Source of the DNA: Neobacillus bataviensis
GTDB lineage: Bacteria; Bacillota; Bacilli; Bacillales_B; DSM-18226
NCBI RefSeq assembly: GCF_019969725.1
Contig: NZ_JAHXYW010000005.1
Location: forward strand, 310,001 to 374,000
Direction of reading: 5' to 3'
DNA length: 64,000 bases
This document shows positions 45,112-53,725 of this stretch, in pieces; position 1 is the stretch's first letter; every line of letters starts with the position of its first letter. The translations under genes were made by a program, and so were the position numbers. Below the pieces are notes generated by a model. That model was not told the DNA's origin and did no database searches. It saw only the letters and a program-made list of their open reading frames with translations.

Positions 45112-47196
45112 TTAATACCCTAACCCATGGTCAAATCCGTATAATACACTTCCATCGTGGTTGTAGATGGTAACTGGAAGTTTCCCTGTCGGCGCATTAT
45201 CCCCGAAAATAGTGTCTGCTGCTGCTTCAAAACTGGCTGGTCTGAATCCATATTGAACAAGTGAAGCATCCACATTTGGATAGGACATGACGTCATATGG
45301 ATTTCTGATTCCTAGAGCGATTACCGGTGCATCAGTTTCATTAATCAGCTGGTTGGTCATTAGCATTTGACCTGCACCTGGTGCCCTGCCACTAACGGAG
45401 GATGTATAGGTTCCAACAATAATAAATTTTGCATCTTTTATTTGATTAAGCTGGTCGGCGGTTAGTGTTGTAGAAGTATTGATATACGTAACATTTTCAT
45501 GATGCTTTTTCACCTCGGCAAAAAGGGAATCAACATAATAGCCTGAATAGCCGACTACAGCAATCTTATCTTCCTCCGCTGCATGTAACGGAAGAACTCC
45601 ATCATTTTTCAATAGCGTAATGGATTTAGCTGCGGCTTTTTTTTCGACCTGTTTATGTTCAGCAGACCCAACAACATTGATCGCATTAGCCACCTTCTCA
45701 TCCAGGCTTTTTTCAGACTCTGCCTTAACAATGCCTCGATTCAATTTCAGCGTTAAAATACGCTCAACCGATTGTTCAATCCTATTCACCGGAATATCAT
45801 CGGATCTTACTGAATTGTAAAGACCACTTGCTACCTCTTGGATTCCAACCGGCATTAACAGAATATCAGCGCCTGCTTTCACAGCACGAATGGCTGCATC
45901 AACCGGACCAAAATGCTCAGCAATTGCTCCCATATTCATCGCATCCGTCACAATGACACCCTTATAGCCCATATCTTCACGCATAAGGCCAGTTAATATT
46001 TTGTGAGAAAGCGTCCCTGGGACTGCAATTTCAGTGCCGTCTTTTTTCGAAATGGCTTTCGTATCGTCAATTTTCGGGAAAGTTACATGGGCAGACATAA
46101 TCGCATCAATTCCGGCATCCATTGCCTGTTGGAACGGATATAGTTCTACCCTTTTCAAACGATCCATATCATGTGGAACTTCTGGCAAGCCTAAATGCGA
46201 ATCCACGGCTGTATCACCATGACCAGGAAAATGCTTCGCAGTAGCTGCTATACCAGCTTCGTGCAAGCCATTAAGATAGGCTTTTCCTAATTTGGCAACA
46301 AGCTCTGGATTTTCCCCGAAGGAGCGGACTCCAATAACCGGGTTATCAGGATTAATGTTTACATCCAATACAGGTCCAAAGTTCATGTTAATGCCCTCTG
46401 CCTTCAACTCTTCACCAATGGCCTTGCCTACTTTCTCAGCCAGTTCTTCAGACCGTGCAGCTCCAAGCGCCATGTTCCCTGGAAAATCTGTCCCCGTCTG
46501 CAGGCGTGTCACTATTCCGCCTTCTTGGTCAATGGAAACCAGCATTCCATATTTCTCGGAAGCTTCCTGATAGGCATTGACAAGTTTCGTTGTCTGTTCA
46601 GCAGTTACCGTATTTTCACGGAATAATATTACACCGCCAAGATGATAGTCTTTTACCAGCTGGGCAATTTCCGGCTGCATCTCGGTTACGTTTTGGCCCT
46701 TCCAAGTACGGAAGTCCGGCATCAGCATCTGACCGACTTTTTCTTCGAGTGACATATGATTTATGGCGTTGCCAATAAGGTCATAGCGGCTTCCTTTCTC
46801 TTTATTAACAACGATGTCCTTTTGATTTCCTTTGAATTGGATTGAAATCTTGTCACTATAGTGGCCATCCTCGACAGAAATGAACGTTTTACCGTTGTGG
46901 CCGGATAAAGTAACATGGCCTTCCTGATTGACGGATGCTACGTTTTTGTTTGATGATTTCCAATGAAGATTGTTAGATGCCAGCATGAAATGGCCATCAT
47001 CATATAGATGGAGCGCATTCAAATCTAGTTTGTTATCTTTGACCTCCCTGGAAACCTGTGGAACATTAAGGTCAATGATGAGATCCTGAGTGCCTGAAAC
47101 AGCCTCCGCTTTTCCTGCTCCTAAAAGGGGTGCTCCGGACAAAACCAGGACCAATATCAAAAGCGAGTGAAAAAAAATCTTTGGTACTTTACGCAT
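45112..47196 (-). CDS. nagZ: Exo-beta-N-acetylglucosaminidase NagZ (GH3)
   Basis: Secreted GH3 enzyme that removes GlcNAc from peptidoglycan fragments. Signal peptide (1-32), a Big-type beta domain (about 38-125, NVASVNQEGHVTLSGHNGK), the GH3 barrel with the KHFPGHGDTAVDSH loop (about 320-335, His-Asp acid/base dyad) and nucleophile Asp in VTDAMNMGAI (about 417), then a C-terminal alpha/beta domain. 694 residues. The N-terminal Big-like domain is an addition to the core enzyme. Confidence 0.94.
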   Translation of the reverse strand: MRKVPKIFFHSLLILVLVLSGAPLLGAGKAEAVSGTQDLIIDLNVPQVSREVKDNKLDLNALHLYDDGHFMLASNNLHWKSSNKNVASVNQEGHVTLSGHNGKTFISVEDGHYSDKISIQFKGNQKDIVVNKEKGSRYDLIGNAINHMSLEEKVGQMLMPDFRTWKGQNVTEMQPEIAQLVKDYHLGGVILFRENTVTAEQTTKLVNAYQEASEKYGMLVSIDQEGGIVTRLQTGTDFPGNMALGAARSEELAEKVGKAIGEELKAEGINMNFGPVLDVNINPDNPVIGVRSFGENPELVAKLGKAYLNGLHEAGIAATAKHFPGHGDTAVDSHLGLPEVPHDMDRLKRVELYPFQQAMDAGIDAIMSAHVTFPKIDDTKAISKKDGTEIAVPGTLSHKILTGLMREDMGYKGVIVTDAMNMGAIAEHFGPVDAAIRAVKAGADILLMPVGIQEVASGLYNSVRSDDIPVNRIEQSVERILTLKLNRGIVKAESEKSLDEKVANAINVVGSAEHKQVEKKAAAKSITLLKNDGVLPLHAAEEDKIAVVGYSGYYVDSLFAEVKKHHENVTYINTSTTLTADQLNQIKDAKFIIVGTYTSSVSGRAPGAGQMLMTNQLINETDAPVIALGIRNPYDVMSYPNVDASLVQYGFRPASFEAAADTIFGDNAPTGKLPVTIYNHDGSVLYGFDHGLGY

Positions 47197-47212
47197 GCAG
47201 CTCTCCCCTTTT

Positions 47213-48898
47213 TTAATAGTCTCTTAAATTCCAGTCATTGTTAGTAAGTTTCAGCGCCGCTGAATTAAGTTCAGGATTCAAGACATACCAGCCTCGACCG
47301 TTTGTCGTTGAATCGGTTTTGTAAATAAAACGTACTTTTTCAGCTTCTTTTGGGACGGTCAGGGCTTTTTTCTCCCAGCCGTTGCTGGCTCCGGTAAATT
47401 CCCCTATTTTTTCCCATGAACCATCTTTAAAAACCTCTACATTTCCGAAATCCCAGCCATCCTCAATCCTGTGCCAGGTTGAGAAAGTCAGTTTTGCATC
47501 CTCTTTGAGATGGAGATCAGCCTCCATTACTCTGCTTAGTTTATCGCCATATCCCGCAAACCAAGCTGATTGGTTACCAGAAATTGAAACAGGAATGGAG
47601 TCAGCTACCTGCCTCGCAAACAATCTTCTCGTTTGATTCGTTGACACAGTATTCCTTGATGGATGTACACGGTTTGTCAATAAAATCGCAATCGTTTTAT
47701 TTTTCGGACTTACGACTATCGATGTACCGGTATAGCCTGTGTGTCCAAATGAATAGGTGCCTTCTGACAGGGCGTCCATGTACCAGCCTTGACCAAGCTC
47801 CCAACCAAGCCCGTGGTCATCTCCAGGAAACGCTTCGTTTTGATTTTCAAGTAAAAGTTTAACCGTTTCTGGCTTTAGGATTCTGGCTCCGCCATATTTT
47901 CCATCATTCAAGAAAAGATGGGCCAGTTTTGCAAGGTCCTCTGCGGTTGAAAATACCCCAGCATGTCCTGCCACCCCATCAAGCGACCAGGCATTTTCAT
48001 CATGAACCTCGCCCCATACGAGACCGCGATTAGGAGTCGATTGGAATTCTGTAGCCGCAATCCGATTTTTCAAGGAGGCAGGCGGATTGTACATCGTATC
48101 TTTCATGCCTAATGGATCGGTAATATTCTCCTTGACGAAAACATCTTGACGCATTCCTGACAACCTCTCTACTAATGCTCCTACGGTAATCATGTTTAGA
48201 TCACTGTATTCATAAGTGGTCCCAGGCAGATTCTTAAGTGGCTGTTGAAAAACGCTCTTCAACCGTTCTTCTCTTGAATTTCCTTGAGTATATAAAGGAA
48301 TCCAAGCTGTAAAACCTGATGTATGCGTCAATAGCTGGCGGATTGTAACCTGCTCTTTTCCGTTTTGACCAAATTCTGGTATGTACTTGGCAACCGGATC
48401 ATCTAGCTGGAATAATCCCTTTTCATAAAGAATCATGGCGGACACAGCCGTGAAAATTTTACTAATGGACGCGAGGTCAAAAATAGTGTCTGTTTTCATT
48501 GGAATTGGTTGTTCCATTTCCGTAAACTTGCCATCAGCGTATTGAGCTGAATAACCGTAGGCAGTTTGTTTAACGATTTTTCCTCCGCGTGCCACAAAGG
48601 CAACGGCACCCGGCATGACTTTGGATGCAATCGCTTGGTTCATCACTTGATCAATTTCCTCTAGTGGTGCTGAAACCATACCGGCTCCTCTAGCCGATCC
48701 AGGATGTAAGACACTTGAATTTGGGATGACATTGGAATCCCACGAAAAAACAGGATGTGGTTTCTGAGTTGGGGAAAGACTTTCTTTTTCTTGTTTTTCA
48801 ATCGTTGGAACAGGGGTAGTGTCACCACTCGCAAAAACACTGGTAGTCCCCAAAAATACAGTACAGATCGATGAGATGATAAAAGTTTTTTTCGCCAT
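47213..48898 (-). CDS. amiE: AmiE-like serine hydrolase / MurNAc-L-Ala amidase
   Basis: Beta-lactamase-fold enzyme at the head of the operon; B. subtilis AmiE (YbbE) cleaves peptides from MurNAc. Signal peptide at the start, SXXK motif SISK near residue 146, YSDL-type second motif (YEYSDLNM, about 230) and HTGYTG third motif near 386. From about residue 440 an extra beta-rich domain (galactose-binding-like, TFSTWHRIEDGWDFGNVEVF) is appended. 561 residues, longer than the plain enzyme. Activity is inferred from the operon. Confidence 0.88.
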   Translation of the reverse strand: MAKKTFIISSICTVFLGTTSVFASGDTTPVPTIEKQEKESLSPTQKPHPVFSWDSNVIPNSSVLHPGSARGAGMVSAPLEEIDQVMNQAIASKVMPGAVAFVARGGKIVKQTAYGYSAQYADGKFTEMEQPIPMKTDTIFDLASISKIFTAVSAMILYEKGLFQLDDPVAKYIPEFGQNGKEQVTIRQLLTHTSGFTAWIPLYTQGNSREERLKSVFQQPLKNLPGTTYEYSDLNMITVGALVERLSGMRQDVFVKENITDPLGMKDTMYNPPASLKNRIAATEFQSTPNRGLVWGEVHDENAWSLDGVAGHAGVFSTAEDLAKLAHLFLNDGKYGGARILKPETVKLLLENQNEAFPGDDHGLGWELGQGWYMDALSEGTYSFGHTGYTGTSIVVSPKNKTIAILLTNRVHPSRNTVSTNQTRRLFARQVADSIPVSISGNQSAWFAGYGDKLSRVMEADLHLKEDAKLTFSTWHRIEDGWDFGNVEVFKDGSWEKIGEFTGASNGWEKKALTVPKEAEKVRFIYKTDSTTNGRGWYVLNPELNSAALKLTNNDWNLRDY

Positions 48899-48925
48899 AC
48901 TTCCTCCCCTTATATGTTGTTTAAT

Positions 48926-48975
48926 TTATTATTATAAGCGCTACCATTATATCTTTAGCAATGGATACGCTTACA
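48926..48975 (-). promoter_or_regulatory. Two cre-like sites upstream of amiE
   Basis: TGGATACGCTTACA (48962-48975) matches the catabolite-responsive consensus TGNAANCGNTNNCA at all but one position; TGGTAGCGCTTATA on the other strand, 20-30 nt nearer to amiE, matches less well. This predicts CcpA control, as for the B. subtilis mur genes, and ties the operon to Crh and HprK encoded here. Confidence 0.6.
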
Positions 48976-49272
48976 ATTAATTATAAAAATAAACATATAG
49001 GTATAGTTGTCTATACCACTAAAGGCCTATAAACCCCTTTTTCTGAACACTTAAAGTCATCCGTTTATCTATACATCAGTTCATATTTCCTAGTATTCTC
49101 TAAAATTAGTTGGATCTGGAAGGAAAATTAGCGAAGACCCTGATCCAAAATAGTCAGGATCTCGCATTCTTTTAAATTTGAGATTTCCGGCCTCCAGAAT
49201 TTGGCTGTAGCAAAATTCTTAATTTTATTATATAAATTAAAATTTCAAAAAACAATGGATTTTTTTGAATTT
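48976..49272. other. Intergenic region between amiE and the MocR gene
   Basis: About 300 nt, AT-rich. I see no gene and no clear terminator for the MocR gene; a weak dyad (CCTGATCC...GTCAGGATC, around 49139-49163) is the only structure. Confidence 0.4.
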
Positions 49273-50700
49273 TTATTCCAATATACTCTGACTGTTGGAA
49301 TTTAATGCTTGTATGGCTTTTCCGAGTTTCTGAACTCCTGACTTAATTTCTTCCACACTTAACCCTCCAAAGCCGAGCATAATCGGCTGATCAAAATGAG
49401 ACGGTCTTTTCAGCCAAAACTTTTCCGTTAAATAAATCCTAATCCCAAATTCTTCAGCCTTCTCCACCAGTTGTATGGCGTCGAGGTCTTTTAACTCAAG
49501 TAATAAATGAAGCCCTGCTTTTTGCCCGATGACGTTTACCTTATCACCTAAATGACATTCAATTGCTTTTATCAATGCAGCCTGTTTTCCCTGATAAATT
49601 TTTCTCATTTTTCGAATATGGCGTCCAAAATGACCTTCTTTCATGAAAAGATAAAGAGCCTCTTGGATGTGCGGCGACACGGTTTGACTCAAAAAGAAAA
49701 GCTTGGAATGATAGCTTTCAACCAGCGGCTCTGGTAAAACGATGTAGGTAACTCTAGCGGCCGGCAGGAATGCCTTTGAAAAAGTCCCTAAGTAGATCAC
49801 TTTTTCATTTGTATCCAATGATTTTAATGAAGGAATCGGCTGGCCTGCATAACGGAATTCACCGTCATAATCGTCCTCAATAATATAGGTTTGGTTCTTC
49901 TCAGCCCATTGCAGCAGTTTCATTCGTTTTTGAATAGGCAAAATCATGCCGATTGGAAACTGATGAGAAGGAGTCACATAAACACATTGGGCTGAGCTTT
50001 TCTCCAGTTCGGTTATATTGATTCCATCCTCTTCTAAGGAAATCGGAATGACTTCACACTTTTGGCTTTCAAAAACATACCGAACTCCATCATAACCAGG
50101 ATTTTCAAGGGCTACTTTAGAGTTTTGCAGCGAGAGCAGTTGAATCAACACATTAACCGCCGTTTGGGTTCCTGCAGAAAGAATGATCTGATCCGGTGAA
50201 CACCGAACCCCTCTGCCCTGATATAAATAGGAAGCAATTTCAGTTCTTAAGCCATAATGACCTTTTTTATCACCATAGGAAAATACTTCATGGCTGGGAG
50301 CATCTATGGCGGCCATCAAACATTTTTTCCAGACCTTTAATGGAAACCGTTCGAGTTCAATATCCCCATATTGAAAATCGATTAAATGATTTGTTTTACC
50401 TTCCACATGGTGGAGCTTTAATTCGTGTTGAACCTCTTGTAACATGGGGATCTCATCTAACTCCAAAACATACAAGCCGCTTTTTTCCCTGCTCTCCACA
50501 TATCCTTCTGCAATAAGCTGCTGATATGCAGTATCAACGGTGTTTCGGCTAATATTTAAACTTTGAGAAAGCTCTCTGATTGAAGGGAGTTTTTTCCCTG
50601 TTAAAATCGAACCCCTTTCAATTTCCTCGCGAAAAAACTGATAGAGTTGTAAATAAATCGGAACATTAGTGTCCTTTTTTAAAAATGGAGTAATCTGCAA
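49273..50700 (-). CDS. MocR/PdxR-type transcription regulator
   Basis: GntR winged helix (residues about 10-78, IRELSQSLNISRNTVDTAYQQLIAEGYVESREKSG) fused to a fold-type I aminotransferase domain that binds PLP (Schiff-base Lys in TFSKAF, about 309). 475 residues; TTG start after AAGGGAG. It is divergent from an FMN-barrel protein of the pyridoxamine-phosphate oxidase clan, the common target arrangement for such regulators. Whether it is PdxR is not shown: pdxST is absent. Confidence 0.9.
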   Translation of the reverse strand: MQITPFLKKDTNVPIYLQLYQFFREEIERGSILTGKKLPSIRELSQSLNISRNTVDTAYQQLIAEGYVESREKSGLYVLELDEIPMLQEVQHELKLHHVEGKTNHLIDFQYGDIELERFPLKVWKKCLMAAIDAPSHEVFSYGDKKGHYGLRTEIASYLYQGRGVRCSPDQIILSAGTQTAVNVLIQLLSLQNSKVALENPGYDGVRYVFESQKCEVIPISLEEDGINITELEKSSAQCVYVTPSHQFPIGMILPIQKRMKLLQWAEKNQTYIIEDDYDGEFRYAGQPIPSLKSLDTNEKVIYLGTFSKAFLPAARVTYIVLPEPLVESYHSKLFFLSQTVSPHIQEALYLFMKEGHFGRHIRKMRKIYQGKQAALIKAIECHLGDKVNVIGQKAGLHLLLELKDLDAIQLVEKAEEFGIRIYLTEKFWLKRPSHFDQPIMLGFGGLSVEEIKSGVQKLGKAIQALNSNSQSILE

Positions 50701-50808
50701 ATGAAACTCCCTTCTGCCCCTGTAAAATTTTTAAAAACTGTCACTTTTTACAGGTACAATTTACTTTTATTATGAGTGTAACATGTTGGAAGAAAGGAAG
50801 TCAGCCAT
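50701..50808. promoter_or_regulatory. Divergent control region of the MocR and FMN-barrel genes
   Basis: Contains CTGT-N8-ACAG (CTGTCACTTTTTACAG) and a further CTGTAAAA half site about 20 nt away, a layout like the spaced repeats bound by MocR dimers. For the plus-strand gene, TTTACA, 17 nt and TTATGA is a plausible promoter that overlaps the palindrome. Confidence 0.5.
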
Positions 50809-51351
50809 ATGATACCAATGAGGCAAATGAAGTTAGAATGTACAGATCAACATAAAATAAATCGTTTTCTAGATACAGAGAAAACGGGATTTTTAGGATT
50901 GGCCGATGGGGATGCACCTTATACAATTCCACTTAACTTTGTGTGGATGGATGGTGCAATCTATTTTCATGGTGCCAGCGAAGGACGGAAGGTAAATATT
51001 ATCGAAAAAAATCCAAAGGCCTGCTTTACCGTCAGCGCTGACCTCGGTACGATTTCTGATCCAGTTCCCACCAAGACGGATACGGCCTATATGAGTGTGA
51101 TTATTTTTGGTGAAGCAGAGAAAGTGAATAATCTGGATGAAGCCGTTTTGGCGATGCAAAAAATGTTAGATAAATATGTTCCGGGTTATTATGATAAAGC
51201 ACTATCCAGTTCACATGTGGAGAAATACCGCTCCTCTTTAGGAAGCAGGACGGCTGTTTATAAAATAAGAGCTGTGGAATTATCCGCAAAAGAAAACCCT
51301 GTTCAACTAGAAAAAATGTTTTATCAAGGGAAAACAGTTAAAGATGAATAA
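50809..51351 (+). CDS. Pyridoxamine 5'-phosphate oxidase-family FMN-binding protein
   Basis: A 180-residue split-barrel flavin protein ([50 protein letters not shown], broken over the first 75 residues). This subfamily (NimA/YaeF-like) is related to nitroimidazole reductases, not to PdxH proper, since the PLP-site Arg/His set of PdxH is not evident. AAAGGAAG precedes the ATG. Probably controlled by the divergent MocR regulator. Confidence 0.87.
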   Translation: MIPMRQMKLECTDQHKINRFLDTEKTGFLGLADGDAPYTIPLNFVWMDGAIYFHGASEGRKVNIIEKNPKACFTVSADLGTISDPVPTKTDTAYMSVIIFGEAEKVNNLDEAVLAMQKMLDKYVPGYYDKALSSSHVEKYRSSLGSRTAVYKIRAVELSAKENPVQLEKMFYQGKTVKDE

Positions 51352-51355
51352 AACG

Positions 51356-51388
51356 AAAAAGTGAAAACCCTTGGAGGTTTTCACTTTT
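51356..51388 (+). terminator. Terminator of the FMN-barrel gene
   Basis: AAAAAGTGAAAACC-CTTGGA-GGTTTTCACTTTTT, 14-bp perfect stem with a T run. Confidence 0.9.
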
Positions 51389-51401
51389 TACACTTATATT
51401 C

Positions 51402-51447
51402 AAAAACCCAAAATTAAATCCGTAATAGGATTAATTTTGGGTTTTTG
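51402..51447. terminator. Bidirectional terminator after csbA
   Basis: AAAAACCCAAAATTAA-N11-TTAATTTTGGGTTTTT, a 16-bp perfect stem between convergent genes. Confidence 0.9.
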
Positions 51448-51461
51448 ATTCATATGGATAA

Positions 51462-51701
51462 TTATCCTTGTTTCATTGGCTTCGGTCTCATTTTTACCGC
51501 CAGCCAGAAACCGGCTGTTAACGAAAACGCATCAATTACGATAAGTACAAATGAGTCAGTATAGCCTTTATATACAGAACCGGCAATCAATGCCACAGTT
51601 AAAACAAGTCCGATAATCCGATTGTATGTAACCCGTGTAAACAGTAAAACCAATAACCCTGGCAAAATCAAAGCCGAAAGGAATTCAATAAACGTAACCA
51701 A
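51462..51701 (-). CDS. csbA: CsbA-family small membrane protein
   Basis: 79 residues, three membrane segments, with LVLLFTRVTYNRIIGLVLTVALIAGSVYKGYTDSF, split over residues 16-52, matching the sigma-B-controlled CsbA of B. subtilis. The start is TTG. In B. subtilis csbA lies directly before uvrBA; here the amiE, MocR and FMN-barrel genes come between. I could not find a clear sigma-B promoter. Function unknown. Confidence 0.82.
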   Translation of the reverse strand: MVTFIEFLSALILPGLLVLLFTRVTYNRIIGLVLTVALIAGSVYKGYTDSFVLIVIDAFSLTAGFWLAVKMRPKPMKQG

Positions 51702-51779
51702 AGGGGCCCCCCACCTTATTCGTATCTGTTTATTAATTCTAGAAATTTATTCGTAAAATTGCAACATAAATATGAATCG

Positions 51780-53222
51780 TTAAAAGGATGAATGAGCTTT
51801 TGTTCCCTGCTGGGTAGCAAAGCTTACCACCACAAAGCTGATTAAGGAGAGCACAACCGGCACGACCACGGTATGAAGGCCAAAGGCATTCGGATATAAT
51901 CGGTCTAATAAAATATAAGAACCCATTCCTAAAACCATTGAGGTGATTGCTCCATATTTATTGCCCTTCCTCCAATATAGCCCCAAAATGACTGGCCAAA
52001 TAAACACAGACTCCAAGCCGCCAAAGGAAAATAGGTTCAGCCAAACAATTAAATCAGGAGGGGTTAACGCGAAAAAGATAACCAATATCCCAATAATGGC
52101 GGTCACACTAAAACTCACTTTTTTAATTTGCCCCTCACTTGCATGAGGCTTAATATAATTCAAATAAATATCCTTCACTATAGCAGAACTTACTAAAATC
52201 AGCAGGGCATCTACAGTCGACATAATCGCAGCCATCGGAGCCGCCAAGACAATTCCAGCGACAAAGGGCGGCAGTACTTTCATCGATAACAGCGGCATCA
52301 CGGTATCGCCAATTTTTACACCTGGGATGACCGGTCTCGCAAAAACACCGATGAGATGCATGCCAAGCATAATAAAACCGACAACGATCGTTCCTATAAT
52401 AATCGCACTATGCATGGCCTTGGAATTTTTATAGGACATCGCACGGACAGTGATTTGCGGAAGCCCGACAACGCCAACGCCAACCAAAATCCAAAAGGAC
52501 GAAACATAAGCAGGGGTTAATTCGCGGTTAGCACCGAATGGACTAATTAAATTCGGATTTTCAGCCGCTAAATCGGAGATAATCTTTGGGATTCCCCCGC
52601 CCGCTTTGATCGTCGCAACAAGCAGAATCAAGGTTCCCATAAACATGACCACACCCTGAACGGCATCCGTTAACGCCACCGCTCGGAAGCCGCCGACAAT
52701 CACAAAGAGTAGAACCGACCCTACAAAAATCAGAAGCGCATATGTATACGGAAGGCCTGTCAGAGACTCAACAAGGCGGGCCCCGCCAATCCATTGAGCC
52801 GTCATCGAGGAAAAAAGAAAAATGATAATACTTGCCGCCGAGATGAGCACAACAGCTTTACTTTTATAGCGCTCTTTCAGAAAGTCGATTAAGGTGATGG
52901 CTTTGTACTGCCTAGCTACTATGGCAAATTTCTTTCCTAAAACCATCAGAACAAAATATCCAGTGGCTAACTGGGCCATCGCCAAAAGTACCCAGCCTAA
53001 CCCCTTCGTATAGGCGACCCCGGGACCGCCGATAAAACTGCTGGCACTGCCGTATGTGGCTACCATCGTCATCGCCAGGATGAACCCGCCCATTTGCCGT
53101 TCTCCTAAAAAATATTCCTCAAGAAATGAATTGGATTTAAGGACAAATTTATTGGACCAAAAGCCGACAGCAAATATAATAAATAGAAAAATAAGCAGTG
53201 GTGTGATAACAGCCCAATTCAT
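51780..53222 (-). CDS. panF: Sodium/pantothenate symporter PanF-like (SSS family)
   Basis: 480 residues, about 13 membrane segments of the LeuT fold. Blocks typical of PanF are visible: EYFLGERQMGGFILAMTMVATYGSASSFIGGPG at the N-terminus, KKFAIVARQYKAITLIDFL, VKVLPPFVAGIVLAAPMAAIMST-like text and NLFSFGGLESVFIWPVILGLYW. The overlap with a yhdT-type gene, as for E. coli panF-yhdT, supports the call. Uptake of pantothenate is inferred from family. Confidence 0.88.
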   Translation of the reverse strand: MNWAVITPLLIFLFIIFAVGFWSNKFVLKSNSFLEEYFLGERQMGGFILAMTMVATYGSASSFIGGPGVAYTKGLGWVLLAMAQLATGYFVLMVLGKKFAIVARQYKAITLIDFLKERYKSKAVVLISAASIIIFLFSSMTAQWIGGARLVESLTGLPYTYALLIFVGSVLLFVIVGGFRAVALTDAVQGVVMFMGTLILLVATIKAGGGIPKIISDLAAENPNLISPFGANRELTPAYVSSFWILVGVGVVGLPQITVRAMSYKNSKAMHSAIIIGTIVVGFIMLGMHLIGVFARPVIPGVKIGDTVMPLLSMKVLPPFVAGIVLAAPMAAIMSTVDALLILVSSAIVKDIYLNYIKPHASEGQIKKVSFSVTAIIGILVIFFALTPPDLIVWLNLFSFGGLESVFIWPVILGLYWRKGNKYGAITSMVLGMGSYILLDRLYPNAFGLHTVVVPVVLSLISFVVVSFATQQGTKAHSSF

Positions 53223-53482
53223 TTCACGTCCCCCTCTTCGTCTTCAAACGGTACATCTTTAAATAAAAATTTCACCGTAAGGATGACTAGGACAATCATA
53301 ACGATTGACCCTAAAATACAGCTATAAAAGAACCAGGCAGGCAAACCAAATATATACGAATACTGTTCGACTTTGGCAGAGCCAAGACCGTAACCAAAGC
53401 CATACCACCAGATAAAATTAATTACGACTAGAATCACACCGATCCATGCTTCCCTATGAGCAATTCTAAAACGCTTGTCCAA
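53219..53482 (-). CDS. yhdT: YhdT-family (DUF997) small membrane protein
   Basis: 87 residues, two membrane segments, with HREAWIGVILVVINFIWWYGFGYGLGS typical of DUF997. TTG start after GAGGAGG; the stop overlaps the start of the symporter gene (ATGA). Proteins of this family travel with PanF-type symporters and may be an accessory subunit. Confidence 0.88.
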   Translation of the reverse strand: MDKRFRIAHREAWIGVILVVINFIWWYGFGYGLGSAKVEQYSYIFGLPAWFFYSCILGSIVMIVLVILTVKFLFKDVPFEDEEGDVK

Positions 53483-53664
53483 CGGTATTCCTCCTCAATC
53501 ATCGAGTTAAGTTATTTTTAACTAATAACGAATATTTTACCAAATATATTGAATCGGTAAAGGAAATAGCTAGAAAAACCCCATTATGTTATATCCTCGT
53601 CTTAACACCCTCTTTCAATTACTTAGAGTAATAAGAATCCATTTAAGTTCCCTTTTTTAGAAAT

Positions 53665-53722
53665 AAAAAAACCCTATTAAAATGTTTACACTTTAGTAAA
53701 CAAATTTCAATAAGGTTTTTTC
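53665..53722 (-). terminator. Terminator of the propeller protein gene
   Basis: On the minus strand AAAACCTTATT...AATAGGGTTTT, with an inner GTTTAC/GTAAAC stem and T run; a long, interrupted hairpin. Confidence 0.7.
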
Positions 53723-53725
53723 ATG

